Assembly: GCF_014898815.1 (NCBI RefSeq)
Contig: NW_026515428.1
Location: 558,001 to 622,000, forward strand
Direction: 5' to 3'
DNA length: 64,000 bases
Origin: Panonychus citri
Lineage: Eukaryota > Arthropoda > Arachnida > Trombidiformes > Tetranychidae
The translations under genes were made by a program, and so were the position numbers. Shown in pieces: positions 36,017 through 48,699 of the stretch. The notes under the pieces are model-generated. The model was not told where the DNA came from, did not search any database, and saw nothing but the letters and a program-made list of their open reading frames with translations. Positions within the stretch are counted from its first letter, which is position 1, and each line of letters opens with the position of its first letter.

Positions 36017-37827
36017 TCAATTGTTTTCATTATCTTCATCAGCAAAATTACTAATTGCTGGATAATTGGATTGGATTAAAAGTAATCTATTTCCCATGAT
36101 GTTAATTACGGTGGCAAAAAAGATTGTAATTATCATTGTGGATAAATGAAGATAAAGTAATAAGGTGGGTATTGATGTTAAATAACTTCCAACGAAAATT
36201 GGATAAATGATTGCGGTCAATCCACTGGCACATATGAAAAACGAACCTTTGAAATAGTCGATTGTTACAAAAGACTCAATGAAAGGATAAATTGACGGAT
36301 ATAAACTGGAAGATCCAAGGCCAAAAGTGACTGAGAAAATCCATAATACCGGTAATGAGGTATTAAAGAAAATGATTAACATGATACTCGAAAAGATTAT
36401 CAACAAAGAGTCCAAAAGTATTAGTCGATAAGGTTGAATGAAAGCCGATATTCCAATGAAAATAACTTTACCAATGGTGTGAGCAGAATTGGACGAAGAT
36501 CGTATATGTGTGGCCACTTTTCGAGTAATTCCAAGTTTACTTCGAGTTAACATGGGAACCATATACTCGGAGAAAATAATTTCCATTCCCGAGTAAAACA
36601 TTATCATTAGAACACCGATGATGACCAAACTTTTCTCACTTGAACTAACTGTTCGTCGATATTTTCGATCACCAATTGTTTCGGGAGAAACAGTTTGGTC
36701 ATCTTGTTTCTGAGCTCGACGAGCGAAAAAGTTTCTCTCCGAGTATCTTAAACGTAACTGTTGACAAAATAACACCAACAATCCAATTAATGAGAGAAAA
36801 ACGAAAAATCCAGTCACCAGATAAGGAACATAAAGTTGCGAGGATGCTTGGGGCGAGGGAAGTTCTTGTAAAAAAGGTCCAGTATAAAGTGGAGCTAAAA
36901 TAGTGCCGACAGAGAAAGAGGTAAAAAGAGCCATAATGTAAGGTCCACTTTTAGCGGAGAAAAGTCGAAGGATCCAAACGTTGGTGCCAACATCGATAAT
37001 TCCAGTGGCCAATCCATTGATCGTAAAAATCGCATAAAGTAATTCCAAATTACGAATAAAACCAATCGAGGAAATCGTAATTGTGCTAATCAAGACGGCA
37101 CATGATAGAAGCCAAAGGTACAAAGAAATGAAATATTCCACCGCCTGGAAAGAAAAGAGATGATAGAAAGTGGAAAATAATCAATATAATGTTACATTCA
37201 GTGATGATTAATTATATAATTAACAAGGACTTCATTTTCTAAATGAAATGATTGTGAGAATTGTAAAAAAAATTATCTATACTTGAAGTGAAGATACAAA
37301 ATTGTAATCGTGATAATTTTATCAATCATGTTATTAATCAGCAAACATATTCAGGATTTAATTGCTTCTTGTTTTAACTGAGTGTTAAGTCGGTTAATTT
37401 ATGGATAGAGTGATTAATTTAATCCTTGACACTAATTTGTGATAACAAGAGGATCCGTTTTGTTGATTAACTTTTCAATATGTGATTGACTTTTCCATCA
37501 GCTGATTGTTATTGATGAATGGATAAAATAAACAATCGAGAGGGAAATGGATAATAGAAACATCAGCTTTACCTGCAATCGATCCTAATACATAACCTGT
37601 TGATCTTAATGAGAAAATGATTGATATTTTATCTGAACTCGAATTGGTGATTGCTTGTAATTCATCAATTGTTGGACTAACTACTTCAAACACAAGGCCC
37701 TAGAGAGACAGAGAAAAAGAATAGAACAAAATTAATAAAATAGAATAGAATAGAAAATGTAACTCACCATAGAGAATTGAAGTAAATAGATACATCCAAG
37801 TATTTGAATGTTTAAACTAGAAGACAT
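36017..37827 (-). CDS. MFSD4-like major facilitator superfamily transporter
   Basis: Exons (transcript order) are 37768-37827, 37573-37699 and 36017-37144, total about 437 aa. The protein is polytopic, with about 11-12 hydrophobic segments. Motifs include GLVFEVVSPT in the first loop, RSTGYVLGSIAG, NGLATGIIDVGTN and KSGPYIMAL, the pattern of the MFSD4/NaGLT1 group of sugar-type facilitators; substrate is not predictable. The C-terminus is cytosolic and acidic (ADEDNENN). Odd: splicing exon 2 (phase 1, GCA G|GTAAAG) to the only good acceptor (37145-37146) puts exon 3 out of frame by one base. One G fewer at GCGGTGG would restore a typical GG-V-E-Y sequence. A missed micro-exon, an extra base in the assembly, or a real lesion are alternatives. 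It is divergent from Hen1 across about 560 bp. Confidence 0.75.
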
Positions 37828-38388
37828 TTTAATTTGATTCTCTAAATTGATCACTGATAGAGAATCAAATTGTTGACACAAAAACGAAACACTGAAAGAT
37901 CACAAGAGAAAACAATTATAAGATCGGCAAGATAAACAATCAAACTCAATGAGATAAAACAATCAAACAAATGGAAATATTAAACTTCTCATTTAATTAA
38001 GATTATAAGATTAACACAATTACAAGTGTTCCAACTAATTAATCAATTAGAATCACCAGCTAAATGATTTGGAAACAACAATCAATTGAGTCAATCGGTC
38101 AATCTAAACACAATCAATAATTTCACTCTAATGAAAGACTCTTAACTGTAAAGTTGATATTGTTGTTCAATTAATTGCCCAAATCGATGAAAGAAATTAA
38201 AATGTTGATTTAATTAAGTGAAAACAATCGAGAAATTTAATGATAACAATTTAGTTTAGAAAAGAAGTGACTATGGATCAGATACTTGGAGAAAATGAAA
38301 ATATCGGATCAAATATCGATACAAATTCTTTTTTCGATTTAGTTTTTTTCTTGTTGTTGTTGTTAATTGTTGATTGTTTTTGATTAAA
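37828..38388. other. Divergent intergenic region between MFS gene and Hen1
   Basis: 561 bp between the two start codons, so it must hold both promoters and 5' UTRs. AT-rich, with T-rich tracts just before Hen1. I recognise no defined site. Confidence 0.5.
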
Positions 38389-39221
38389 ATGTGTACCGAA
38401 ATGGAGGAAACTGAAGCCCAACGTGAGAAATTGTTTGAAAACACTCGTCGAATATTCAATCCACCTTTATATTTACAACGTTATGATGCCGTTATCGGTG
38501 CAGTGATCAACAATAAGGAGACAATTAAAAGTGTCGCTGACTTGGGCTGTTCGGAAGGTAATTTATTGAAATACTTTAAACCAATTGGACATTTAGAGAA
38601 AATAATTGCTGTTGATTTGGATGATTTTTCACTTGCCTATGCTAATAGGAAAATTGAACCAATTGTTGCTGATTATATTATGGGTCGTCAGGTACAATTA
38701 GATGTTTATATTTACCAAGGTGACATTTGTAAACCTGATCCTCGTTTAATTGGTATCGATGCAATTTCTTGTGTTGAAGTTATTGAGCACATGGAAGAGG
38801 ATAAAGTTGATGAGCTGGTTGATTGTATTTTGGTATCTATAAACCTAAATTGGTCGCAATTACAACGCCAAATATTGAATTTAATGTTATCTTTGGTAAT
38901 AAGGAGCCAAGATTCCGTCACTATGATCATAAATTTGAATGGACTCGAAGTCAATTTCATGATTGGTGTGAAAAGGTGATCACTAATTATCCAGATTATT
39001 ATTATGAGATAACGGGAGTTGGTATTCCCACCAAAGAGTATCCAAATGTTGGCTATGCCTCACAAATCGCCTACTTCCGACCACACCCAACAAAAAAACT
39101 GGACTGTCAATCGGTGGTGGTTGATAGTAATACGCTTCAAGAAACATATCGGGAACTTTGGCATCACACTTATGAACAAAAGACTCAGGAACCATTTAAA
39201 CCAATCGATTGGTGTTTTTGA
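38389..39221 (+). CDS. Hen1: Hen1 small-RNA 2'-O-methyltransferase (one-base frame break)
   Basis: Single exon encoding about 278 aa, if one frame change at about 38828-38831 is allowed. The SAM site is DLGCSEGN (about 50-57). The metal-binding signature of Hen1 is present as EVIEH, and the downstream block reads ITTPNIEFN, then DHKFEWTRSQF, ending GVGIPTKEYPNVGY, all typical of animal Hen1. The enzyme methylates the 3' terminal ribose of piRNAs and, in arthropods, siRNAs, protecting them from tailing. The first half is in one frame to DELVDCI; the second resumes at FGIYKPKL in another frame. One T missing from the TTTT run explains it exactly, which points to an assembly error or a recent lesion and not an intron. 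Start at 38389; a second ATG at 38401 is possible. Confidence 0.88.
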
Positions 39222-40708
39222 TTAACATGCTCTCCGATCAACCAAAAAAAAAACACCAAGAAAATCAATCAATTCAACATTTGATTTCAATGCTCAACAC
39301 AATCAAAAAAAAGCAACAAAGTAAACAAAGATCACAATCTTATCGCCATATAGAGTATATATTTTGACCGATGATCTCTCATATACCTTTCCATTATTAT
39401 TACCATTAATTGTTACATTTTCCACATTTAAATTTTCTCTCTCTCTCTCTCTCGTTTTCCGTATCTTTTTTTACCTAATTAACTTTAATTCATTGACATT
39501 AATTTTCCTACTCCAATGATTTTCTGACACAGCCAAAACTTGACAAACAATCAAGGAAAACAACCAATTGAAGACACACCATCATTGTGCTACTGATTAA
39601 ACCAATTAATCAGAAGTGTGTTCAATTTTTGTTCAATTAGAAACACAAAATTTGTATTAATATTTGTTTCCAATGAAAAAAAATGATCTCATTGATTTGT
39701 TACTCTAATTAAACCATTCTAATAATGACCAGTGTCCGTTAACTGTGTCTAAATGATGGACACACACCTTTTTTTCAAAAAAGTTTCTCATCCACAATAA
39801 TAGACCAATTTAATCATCACGATTACATTTTAACCTTTCCCAACAATTAAATGGGTTGGGTAAAAATCCCCTCAGGCTAAAAAAGGAAAATCTAGTAATC
39901 ACTAATTATAGAAGTGAAAAACAATCAACCATTACAATCAAATCTACAGTTTACAACTAACCGATTGGTATTCTGATTCCTTATTCATTTAAATTTCACT
40001 CATTTTCATTAATTTTAACTCATCCAATCAAACAATTAACTTAATTAACTTTAAGAAAAATCTAAACAAAAATACAACAATTCATTTGATTCAATTTGAT
40101 TATTATCACAGAACAACAGTAATTTACATCCCGCGTTCAATTGAATTGAACTTCTACTTTTAGTTTCTTTTATAAACAATTGATTGTAGCAATTTAATCT
40201 TAATTACAATTTGGTGGTGAAGAAAATTAATTGTTGGATATTCTTTCATTGTTACCCAATAGATGGCGCTGATTTCGAATTTTTCTGGACTCGTTTTGGT
40301 AAAAAGATCCAAATATCTGATCCGAAATGTTTCATTAACGTTTATTTTTTGTTAACCTTTTGTTTGGTTTTTATTATGATTACAATTAAAATAAATTGTT
40401 ATGTTTTAATTAATTTGACTTGTGTGATTTACCTTTGTTCACAACTACCTGTTTAACCCGTTAGTCTCTGTCCCATCGTTAAAGGATCAACAGCACCGCC
40501 TTCACCTGTTGCCTATGTGGTTTCCTTTGGCTTCTAATAATTTTACATAATAGTTTTTGTTTTTTTTTCTTTCTCTCCTTTTTTTCTGTTTTTTTTTCTT
40601 CTTCTTTTTCTCTTTCACTTTTTACAATCTTTTTTATCTTGTCTATATTTATATATAAATATTCGCATAGTTCCATTAGTTATTCATCTGAGGGATAACC
40701 AAGCGAAA
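39222..40708. other. Intergenic region between Hen1 and Diaphanous
   Basis: About 1.5 kb with no supported gene. A CT microsatellite lies at 39435-39453. AGATGGCGCT at 40261-40270 is a GC-rich word of the kind found in arthropod promoters. The last 150 bases before 40709 are strongly T/C-rich, probably 5' UTR of Diaphanous. Confidence 0.45.
39435..39453. repeat. Short (CT)n run
   Basis: CT dinucleotide tract in the Hen1 to Diaphanous spacer. Confidence 0.9.
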
Positions 40709-43700
40709 ATGGAAACAAGAAATATGATCCAAGTTCAGAGACTCACCGAGTCAATGTCAAAAGAAGAAATTTCGTCTAAATTTGAAGAAATGTTGAATGA
40801 GATGAATCTCACCGAAGAGAAAAAGAAGCCCATACGAATAATGTCCCTGGAAAATAAGAAGAATATGTTAGAAAATTATTGGAAATCTCGTTCAGACCAG
40901 ATAAATAAAGATCGTTCAAAATTTGTCCAGCCCTTGGATTATATCAACTATATCATCAATTCAAATGATTTCTCCAAATTGTGCCATCGAATGGAATCAT
41001 TAAGAGTCGAATTAACCAATAATCCTGTTTCATGGGTCCAAGATTTCGGTGATAATAATGGTTTAAGTGTTATTGTTATGATTTTAAACAAATGTTATTC
41101 AACCAACGACAGACTCCGTCATAAACTTCAACACGAATGTATCAAATGTCTCAAAGCCTTTATGAACAACACCGCTGGCCTTAAGCAAGCTTTCAACGAT
41201 AAAGATGCCTTTACCCTCTTAGCGAGATCAATTGATCCTTCATTACCCAATATAATCATGGACACCGTTAAATTATTAGCCGCTGTTTGCCTTATCCCTC
41301 CCATAGGTTGTGAAAAAGTTTTAGAAGCAATTACTCGAGCTGCTGAATTACAATTTGGTGATTCAGAAGGAAGATTTAAACCATTAATTGATGGTCTACG
41401 AATAAGTACCAATGATCCACTTCGAGCTTCTTGTTTACAATTAATTAACGCCATACTCAGTAATATAGATGACACCGATTTTAGATTACATTTGCGAAAT
41501 GAGATGATGAGAAGTGGCCTATGTGATTTATTGGAAACCCTGACAACATCATCCGATAGATCACCACTTTCATCTGAATTAAATATACAAATTAAGGTTT
41601 TCAATGAACACAAGGATGAAGATTTTGACGAATTAACCTCCCGTTTTGAAGCTATACGTTTCGATTTAGAAGATATTGGTGAATGTTTCCAATTAATTCA
41701 TAATTCGATTAAGCAAACACCCTCGGAACCATATTTACTCTCAATGTTACAACATTTACTTCTTATTCGTGATGATCCTTATGCACGACCCGCTTATTAC
41801 CGTTTAATTGAAGAATGTGTCTCACAAATTGTTTTACATAAAAGTGGCTGTGATCCGGATTTTAGATATGGTAAAAAGATTAACATTGATGTTGATTACG
41901 TGATTGAACATATTGTTGAAAGATCAAGAGCCGAGGAGGAAAAAAATAATAATGAGCTGTGCCAAAAGTTGGAAGAATCGTTAACAGCTAAACAAGAATC
42001 TGAAGCGAAAGTATTACAATTGGAGACCAAAGTACAAGATTACGAACATCAGATCAAAGACTTTAAAGCTCGAATTCAAAATCAAGCGAATAACAATAAT
42101 AACCTGGTCAGTAACGGCGATAGAACGGATAACATTCCATATAATTCGGGTAAGAACTTTATCCCCATTTTCTCATGAAAAATTATCTCTCGTTCTTATT
42201 TTTTCTCTTCTTCTATTGATTTAGTTAGTTAGAAATCAAATTTAACAGCAGTATCAACATGACATTTAATTAATCAAGCGCAATCAAAATTGATCGTTTC
42301 TCCTCTCAATCTATTATTTAAATTAGACTTTTATTTCCGATTAAAAGATTCAGTTAAAGAGGCAATTTAGTTTACACACTCATTTAAAAATCAAATAGTC
42401 ACCAAATTAAACATTGAGGATTTCCTGTTCCGTTTTGGAAACAAAAAAGTTGATCAACTAATTTCACCTAATTATCATGTTCTGATAATTGTGTTAGAAC
42501 ATCTCAACAATGAATTTTCATCAATTTTTTCCTTCTTTTTTTCTCGTATCATAGAGATGAAAATTAATCTAGAGTAGAAGAAAAAATTTCTACACTTTCA
42601 TGAGAGCTACTCAATTGGAAAGAATATTTTCTTTTCGAGTTGATATGATTTATCTGATTTTAGAATTATAACAATTGAATAATATGTTAGATTATAGTGG
42701 AAAATTAATGTCGAGAGAAATAAATTCATTCGTTCAATCATTTATTCATTTGTTGTTATTAGTTACCTTTGAGAGAGAAACAGAGAATGACTAATTCTTT
42801 GAGAAATTAAAGGGAAAAGGAGAGTAATTTAACTGGAGCAATTCACTTAATTAGGATAGAATCTATTAATATTTCCACCCCTTATTGTTTTAATTTTTCT
42901 CTAAAATTTTCAATCGATTGATAATCAAACATGATTATGATACTAATTCTACTCTTTCTATTAATGTAAAGTCTTTATTCTGATCAATTAAATTGAGAGT
43001 CGATCTTCTTCTTCTTAAATACAATTATGGTTTCCTTTCCTATGATATTTAATCTACTTTTAATTACGCTCATTGATTCTTAGTTTTGTACTCATTTTCA
43101 TTATGAATTAAAAGTGCTTGTTTCAAACTATTATCTCGCTGAACTTTCAGATTCAGACAGAAAAAGGAGAGATAAATTATCATGAGTCATTATTTTTCTT
43201 GAGGTATAAACGTTGAGTTTACCTTTTCTACTTCTCTCTCTCTCTCTCTCTCTCTCTTTCGTTACCTAATGATGAATGGTTGATATCATTTTATTCACAT
43301 TAACCTTATTTTTGTTGATTTTTTTCTACATTCTAAAGGTACTACGAATGGACCACCGCCACCACCTCCTCCTCCGCCACCGCCACCAGGATCAGGAATC
43401 CCACCACCACCACCGCCTCCTCCACCTCCGCCAGGGGGTTTTAAAGGAGGTATTCCTCCACCACCACCAATGCCTGGCTCAGGTCCACCACCACCTCCAC
43501 CTATGCCAGGATTTGGCGGAGGTCCACCTCCTCCCCCACCACCTCCTTTCGGTGCTTTCAGACCAACCGGTCCAGTATTACCTGCAGGTTTAAAGCCCAA
43601 AAAAGTATATAAACACGAAGTTCCTATTAAACGAGCTAACTGGAGGAAAATAACCCCAACCAAGATATCAGAGAAATCATTCTGGGTGTCAGCTGATGAA

Positions 43701-45712
43701 GATTTACTTGCCTCTGAGGATATATTTGACGGGTTAACTTCCAGATTCTCGGCTAATCCTACAGTTTACTCGAAGAAGATAAAAAATGATGAGGCGATTG
43801 AAAAATATGGTACAATTCGTAAAACCAAAGAGCTGAAAGTTTTAGACTCAAAAGCAGCTCAAAATTTGATGATTTTATTTGGTTCTATTAAGATGACAGC
43901 CGAAGAGATCACTGGTCACATTTTAAACATGAGAGAAGAATATTTAACCGATGCCATTATTCAACAATTAATCAAATACATGCCCACACCACAACAATTA
44001 ACCCGACTAGAAGAATTTAGAAATGATTATAATAATCTTCACGAAGCTGAACAATTTGCCTTAACACTTGGATCAATAAAGAGATTGGAAGCTCGTCTAA
44101 AATCAACCTGTTTTAAGATTAAATTTAACGAACTTGTTCAAGATATTAAGCCTGACATTGTCGCCGCTACTGCTGCTTGTGAGGAAGTGAGAAAATCAAA
44201 AAGATTTGCCACCATATTGAAATTAATTCTTCTGGTGGGTAATTACATGAACTCGGGTTCCCGCAATGGTGAAGCTTTCGGCTTTGAGATTAGTTTCCTT
44301 CCCAAACTTTCATCGACCAAAGCACTGGACAATAAGACCACCTTATTACATTATCTAGTTGAAATTGTCGAGAAAAAACATGCCGACTGTTTATATTTCT
44401 ATGAAGATTTACACCATGTTGACCGAGCGGCTCGAGTCTCTGCCGATCAGATACAAAAAAATCTCAACTCTATGAAGAAAAGTATCCACGATGTGGAAGT
44501 TGACCTAAGGACATTTAAACCTCACAGCGAAGAGGATAAATTTGGCTCTAAGATGACCGATTTTGTAACAGACGCTAAAAAGGCCTTTGAACTGTTACAA
44601 TCAATGTTCAATAAAATGGATCGATTGTATACCGATTTGGGACAATTTTACACCTTCGAACCTAAAACATACACTTTAGATGAATTTTTCGGCGATTTAA
44701 AGACATTTAAAGATGAATTTATCGCCTGTTACAAGGAGAATGTACGTTTAAGGGAAGAAGAGGAAAAGAAAAGGCGTGCCAAAGAAGCGAAAAGTCGTGC
44801 GGAGAAAGAAAAAGCCGAAAGATTGGCCAAAAAGAAACCACTTGTTGATATCGACAAAGATCAGGAAGGTTTCATGGATAGTCTGATAAAAACGCTGGAA
44901 ACTGGATCTGCTTTTGCTCAAAAAACAAGAAGACGACAACAAAGACCTGGAACGATAGGTAAACATACACTTTAATTATCATCAACTAATTAACTTGTTA
45001 ATCATTTTATTACAACTCTTGCTCAAACTAATCAGATTCTCATCCTCACAACTTCAATTAATTTCTTTGTTGTTGCTGTGATTTTTTTTTACATTTACAC
45101 TTGAAACCATCAATTTAAAAGATTTACTATCTCATTCATACCAACATCTTCATCTAACAATTTTATTAGATTAATATTTTGATAATTTTAACACCTTTTG
45201 ATTTATTATAAAACCCTAATTGTGATTGTTGATTGTTGTTCAGTGTTGAAGAGAAACATGATTAGTTACAATATCTTCACGTTCCTATCCTTAATTGAGC
45301 AATTTTTATAATCTAATCATCTCAATAAACTATAATAAGAAAAGGATTGTTAACTTTATCTTCCCTTACATGATTAACCTTTACAATTGTTACAGTTTTT
45401 CATGTTCATCTCTCTCCCGAGCAATAATATAATAAACTTGATTGTTGGTTGATTTTTTATTTCTGTGAGAGGATAGTTAGATATGTATACCCGTGAGATT
45501 GATACAATCAATGGATTTAGTTAAATTGTCGATGAAATTACAAGAGTGAAAGAAAAAATTTCTTTTAAATTATTGTCAATATCATTAACTAATCTTGTCT
45601 TTTTCTCATTCTTCCCATGAATTTTCACACAGCTGATCGTCGTGCATTGCTCAATAGAACCCGTTCACGAGGCTCACTGGAAAACACTAACACAATTAGA
45701 GGCTATGATTGA
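40709..45712 (+). CDS. dia: Diaphanous-related formin
   Basis: Exons 40709-42149, 43339-44958 and 45633-45712, phases matching, give 1046 aa (Drosophila Dia is about 1090). Exon 1 holds the GTPase-binding/FH3 armadillo region (about 55-430; SLRVELTNNPVSWV, CLKAFMNN, EECVSQIVLH) and a coiled coil (about 405-460). Exon 2 starts with the FH1 poly-proline tract (about 486-562), then the FH2 domain (about 574-950; ANWRKI, LILLVGNYMNSGSRNG) and the DAD motif MDSLIKTL (about 993) followed by a basic RRRQQR patch. Exon 3 adds 26 residues ending NTIRGYD. The protein is autoinhibited by DAD-DID contact, opened by Rho-GTP, and nucleates and elongates linear actin filaments using profilin-actin delivered by FH1. 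All landmark parts are present. Confidence 0.96.
42150..43338 (+). other. First intron of dia
   Basis: 1.19 kb, donor CGG|GTAAG, acceptor TTCTAAAG. It separates the regulatory half from the FH1-FH2 half of the protein. It contains a CT microsatellite at 43233-43257. No gene seen. Confidence 0.85.
43233..43257. repeat. (CT)n microsatellite
   Basis: CT run in the first dia intron, about 80 bases before the acceptor. Confidence 0.9.
44959..45632 (+). other. Second intron of dia
   Basis: 0.67 kb; donor ATAG|GTAAAC and acceptor TTTTCACACAG keep the frame into the 80-base final exon. Read-through would end the protein a few codons later at 44973-44975, giving a C-terminal variant that still contains DAD. 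Confidence 0.8.
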
Positions 45713-46818
45713 TTGTGAACCAAAAAAAAACAAGATTCCGATTAATAGTAATTTGGATTGGAAATTATTTTCAAATGAATTGGATTAAATCAACACACTA
45801 GTTTTGTTTTTCTCGAGGAACCACAACCCAAGGATCTCAGGGACAAATCACTAAGATTTTTAAATTGCGAGTGCATAATTATATAATTATTATATACACA
45901 ATTTGATATCATATTTTTGATATACATATATATATATAAATTGACAATTAGTTGACTATTTTTGCAACATTTAATCATCATCGAATCAAATATCAACTGA
46001 TTGTCAACACTGTCCAAGATCAAGACCAACCAACAGCAGCCTTAATTGCGATACATAATAATAATCGATTGATTGATTTAAGCCTCAAATTGAATTTGAA
46101 AACTTATTGATTGTTTTATAAACAATCATCAAGGATAATCAACATAACCACCATCGCAAGAAAAATAATCAATTGTAATTGTAATAATCTCCATCATTGT
46201 TAATTGTTATAAAACAAAACAAAAAAACAAGAGAAGAAGCAACAAAAGCAACACAAAGAAATTGTAATAAATGTTAATAACTCATAATCAACTAAACAAT
46301 CAACCAAAAGACCATTCAAATTAACTCAACGTAATTGAGTAAATCTCAAAAAGTGATCACGTCAAATGTTACTATTTATGAACAGAAAGTCCAAACTTTT
46401 CCTCATCATCTTCACTCCTCCTCTCACTTACCACGAATAAACATCTTCCACCCTCCTCATCCTCATCCTCATCCTCATCTTCCTCCGCATCTTCATTTTC
46501 ATCCTCATTATCATGATCATTATCCTATTACTTTCACAATCAAGTTTAGTAATAAAAACAACCAATTTGTTAGTAGTAAAGAAAAAAATTTCCAAATTTG
46601 TGATCACTTTTTTTGTCATTTCAAACAATCAACAGTTAAATTGTTCCTAATTGTGATTTACCTTTACAATTTTGTGTTACAAGTGAATGTTATTATTATC
46701 ATTATCTTGATTACGGTCCATCTCTTAATTGTTTCGTCTAAAAGTTTAATCTTATTTCTGGATAAACAGTTAACCGGACAAAGAATTAAATTTGTTAAAT
46801 AATAACAAATAACGGAAA
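45713..46818. other. Intergenic region between dia and the small secreted protein gene
   Basis: AT-rich 3' UTR and promoter DNA. A His/Pro-rich open stretch at 46335-46802 has no ATG start and arises from CATCCTCATC repeats. No gene supported. Confidence 0.5.
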
Positions 46819-47451
46819 ATGAAAGGTTACTTTATATTGTTAATCACGATTACAATTGTTATCATCAATCTAATCAATGGTTACAATTGTTCATCGTCCG
46901 GTGATAATAAATTTAACAACAACAACAATCGGAAAAGTTTATTATTCAACAGTGAAAGTAAATTGTTACAATTACTTCGTACTTACAGTGTTAATCAACC
47001 TAAAGCATCACCTCGACAATTAGATTTCCTTGCTGACCCTTCACTTTTGGTCACTATTTTACATTCATTGGAAATCGCCTATTGGTCATTACCATTGGGA
47101 TTTGTTTTAATGCCACTAATTAACTTCTTCCGGGTTCCTAATAAGAGACGAATGTCATTATCATCTGTATTATCACCTTCATCTCCTAGATCATCATCTT
47201 CATCATTGACACAACCTTTATCATCATTGTTACAATCAACTGATTTGAATGAATCTAAATTGAATGATATGTTGATCAGATTTAATGATGTAATTAAACG
47301 ATTGTCTCAATCATCATCATCAAATGTTTGGTCATCAAAATTATCCTCATCAAGTCCATCATTAAATTTACCTGAGACTAAATCATCAACAATTAACTCT
47401 AATCAAAAGGGAGAGTTAATTTCACATTTAAGGAATAATTTTACTAGATGA
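46819..47451 (+). CDS. Small secreted or membrane protein, unknown
   Basis: Single-exon frame of 210 aa with a convincing start: a positively charged MKGYF followed by about 16 hydrophobic residues (LLITITIVIINLING), a signal peptide or anchor. An Asn-rich linker follows. A conserved-looking block at about 66-103 (ASPRQLDFLADPS, then hydrophobic IAYWSLPLGFVLMP) could be one membrane segment. It ends in basic RVPNKRR, and the rest is a Ser-rich tail. I do not recognise the family. Codon use and a complete start-to-stop frame with ordered hydrophobic segments support a real gene, unlike the other Ser/Asn-rich frames nearby. Confidence 0.6.
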   Translation: MKGYFILLITITIVIINLINGYNCSSSGDNKFNNNNNRKSLLFNSESKLLQLLRTYSVNQPKASPRQLDFLADPSLLVTILHSLEIAYWSLPLGFVLMPLINFFRVPNKRRMSLSSVLSPSSPRSSSSSLTQPLSSLLQSTDLNESKLNDMLIRFNDVIKRLSQSSSSNVWSSKLSSSSPSLNLPETKSSTINSNQKGELISHLRNNFTR

Positions 47452-48699
47452 ATTTAAATCATTACGATCAATTGATCAGCCATTTTTTTTTGTTCGTTAC
47501 CAATTTATAAATCAATTAATCATATCAAACTAATAATTTTGTTTTCCTATCAAAAAAAAACAATCAAAAGGGATCAGAAAATTAACTAACAATCAACTAA
47601 TTGTGTGGAAAAACAAAAATCAAATGTCCAAACTTTATGATTACGAATCGAATCGAATCAAAAACCATTGAAACAATTAACTTTCCAATTGTTTTAAACT
47701 GAGAAAACAAATTTCAAACACCAAGTTATTGATTAACATAATCAGTTAATTGTTATAAAATAAAATCTAATTTAATAACTGTTGAAAACAAACTTTCAAT
47801 TTTCACTGTTATGGTAATTTGAAAAGCGTTTGAAAAACTTTTACTTTAAATTGTTCACTTGATTTAGTAGTTAAATTGTTTAATAATAATCAATGAACCA
47901 CCAAGATGATTAAGATGATGATTAAGATGATAATGATTCGTGAAAGTTGATAATAATAATACACTAATCAACTTTCGTGTTAACCTAATTTCACTCGGAC
48001 CAGTTTCCATTTTTAAGACTGACCCCTAAAAGCGCATTCAAAAAAGGACCTGACATACATATGATATTAACTATTGGCTTCTAAAAGTGAATGATGTTGA
48101 TGATTAAATTGTTGTCTATTAAAAATTAAACTTTTTTTTCGTCCAAAAAAACCTTAATCATCAGAATTAACATTTAAAATAAGAACCCAATTAAATGGTG
48201 AACAATTTAACTCGATTGTCTAAACTTTTTTTCCCTTGTTGTTCAAATTATTTAATTGATAATAAAAAATTAACATCTAATTTTCATCAATTGATTTGTT
48301 ATTGATTTGAAAATTTATTTAATTGTGACCATTTTATTATTAGTGTTGTTGTTGTTGTTGTTTGAAAGTTTAATTGTAATTAGTTGATTATGAATTAATG
48401 GTAATACAGTTGAATGGACTTTTGGTTTTATCGTTATTATATTTTTAATGGTTGATAATTTATTCAACTTTATCACAATCAAAGTAAATTGTTAATTATC
48501 ATTCATTTATATCATTAAATTTGGTTGAATCATCACCGGTAATTAATTGATTGTTGATGGTGATCATCAATTGATTAACCTTTAACTTCATTGGTGTGGT
48601 TCATGGATCGTTGCTGATTTGGTTAATTGTTACCTTCATTTTTGACACAATTATGGTTCATTTGATCAGTGGAAAAGTAAAACTTTTAATTGTTTATAA
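47452..48699. other. Convergent intergenic region
   Basis: About 1.25 kb between the small secreted-protein gene (+) and mARC copy a (-), so it contains only 3' flanks. AT-rich with ACAATTAA words; no supported gene. Confidence 0.5.

Noticed and set aside
43295..43663. Gly-rich frame on the - strand
   Set aside because: Antisense of the dia FH1 poly-proline tract.
46335..46802. 155-codon His/Pro-rich frame
   Set aside because: No ATG start, encoded by CATCCTCATC repeats, likely non-coding.
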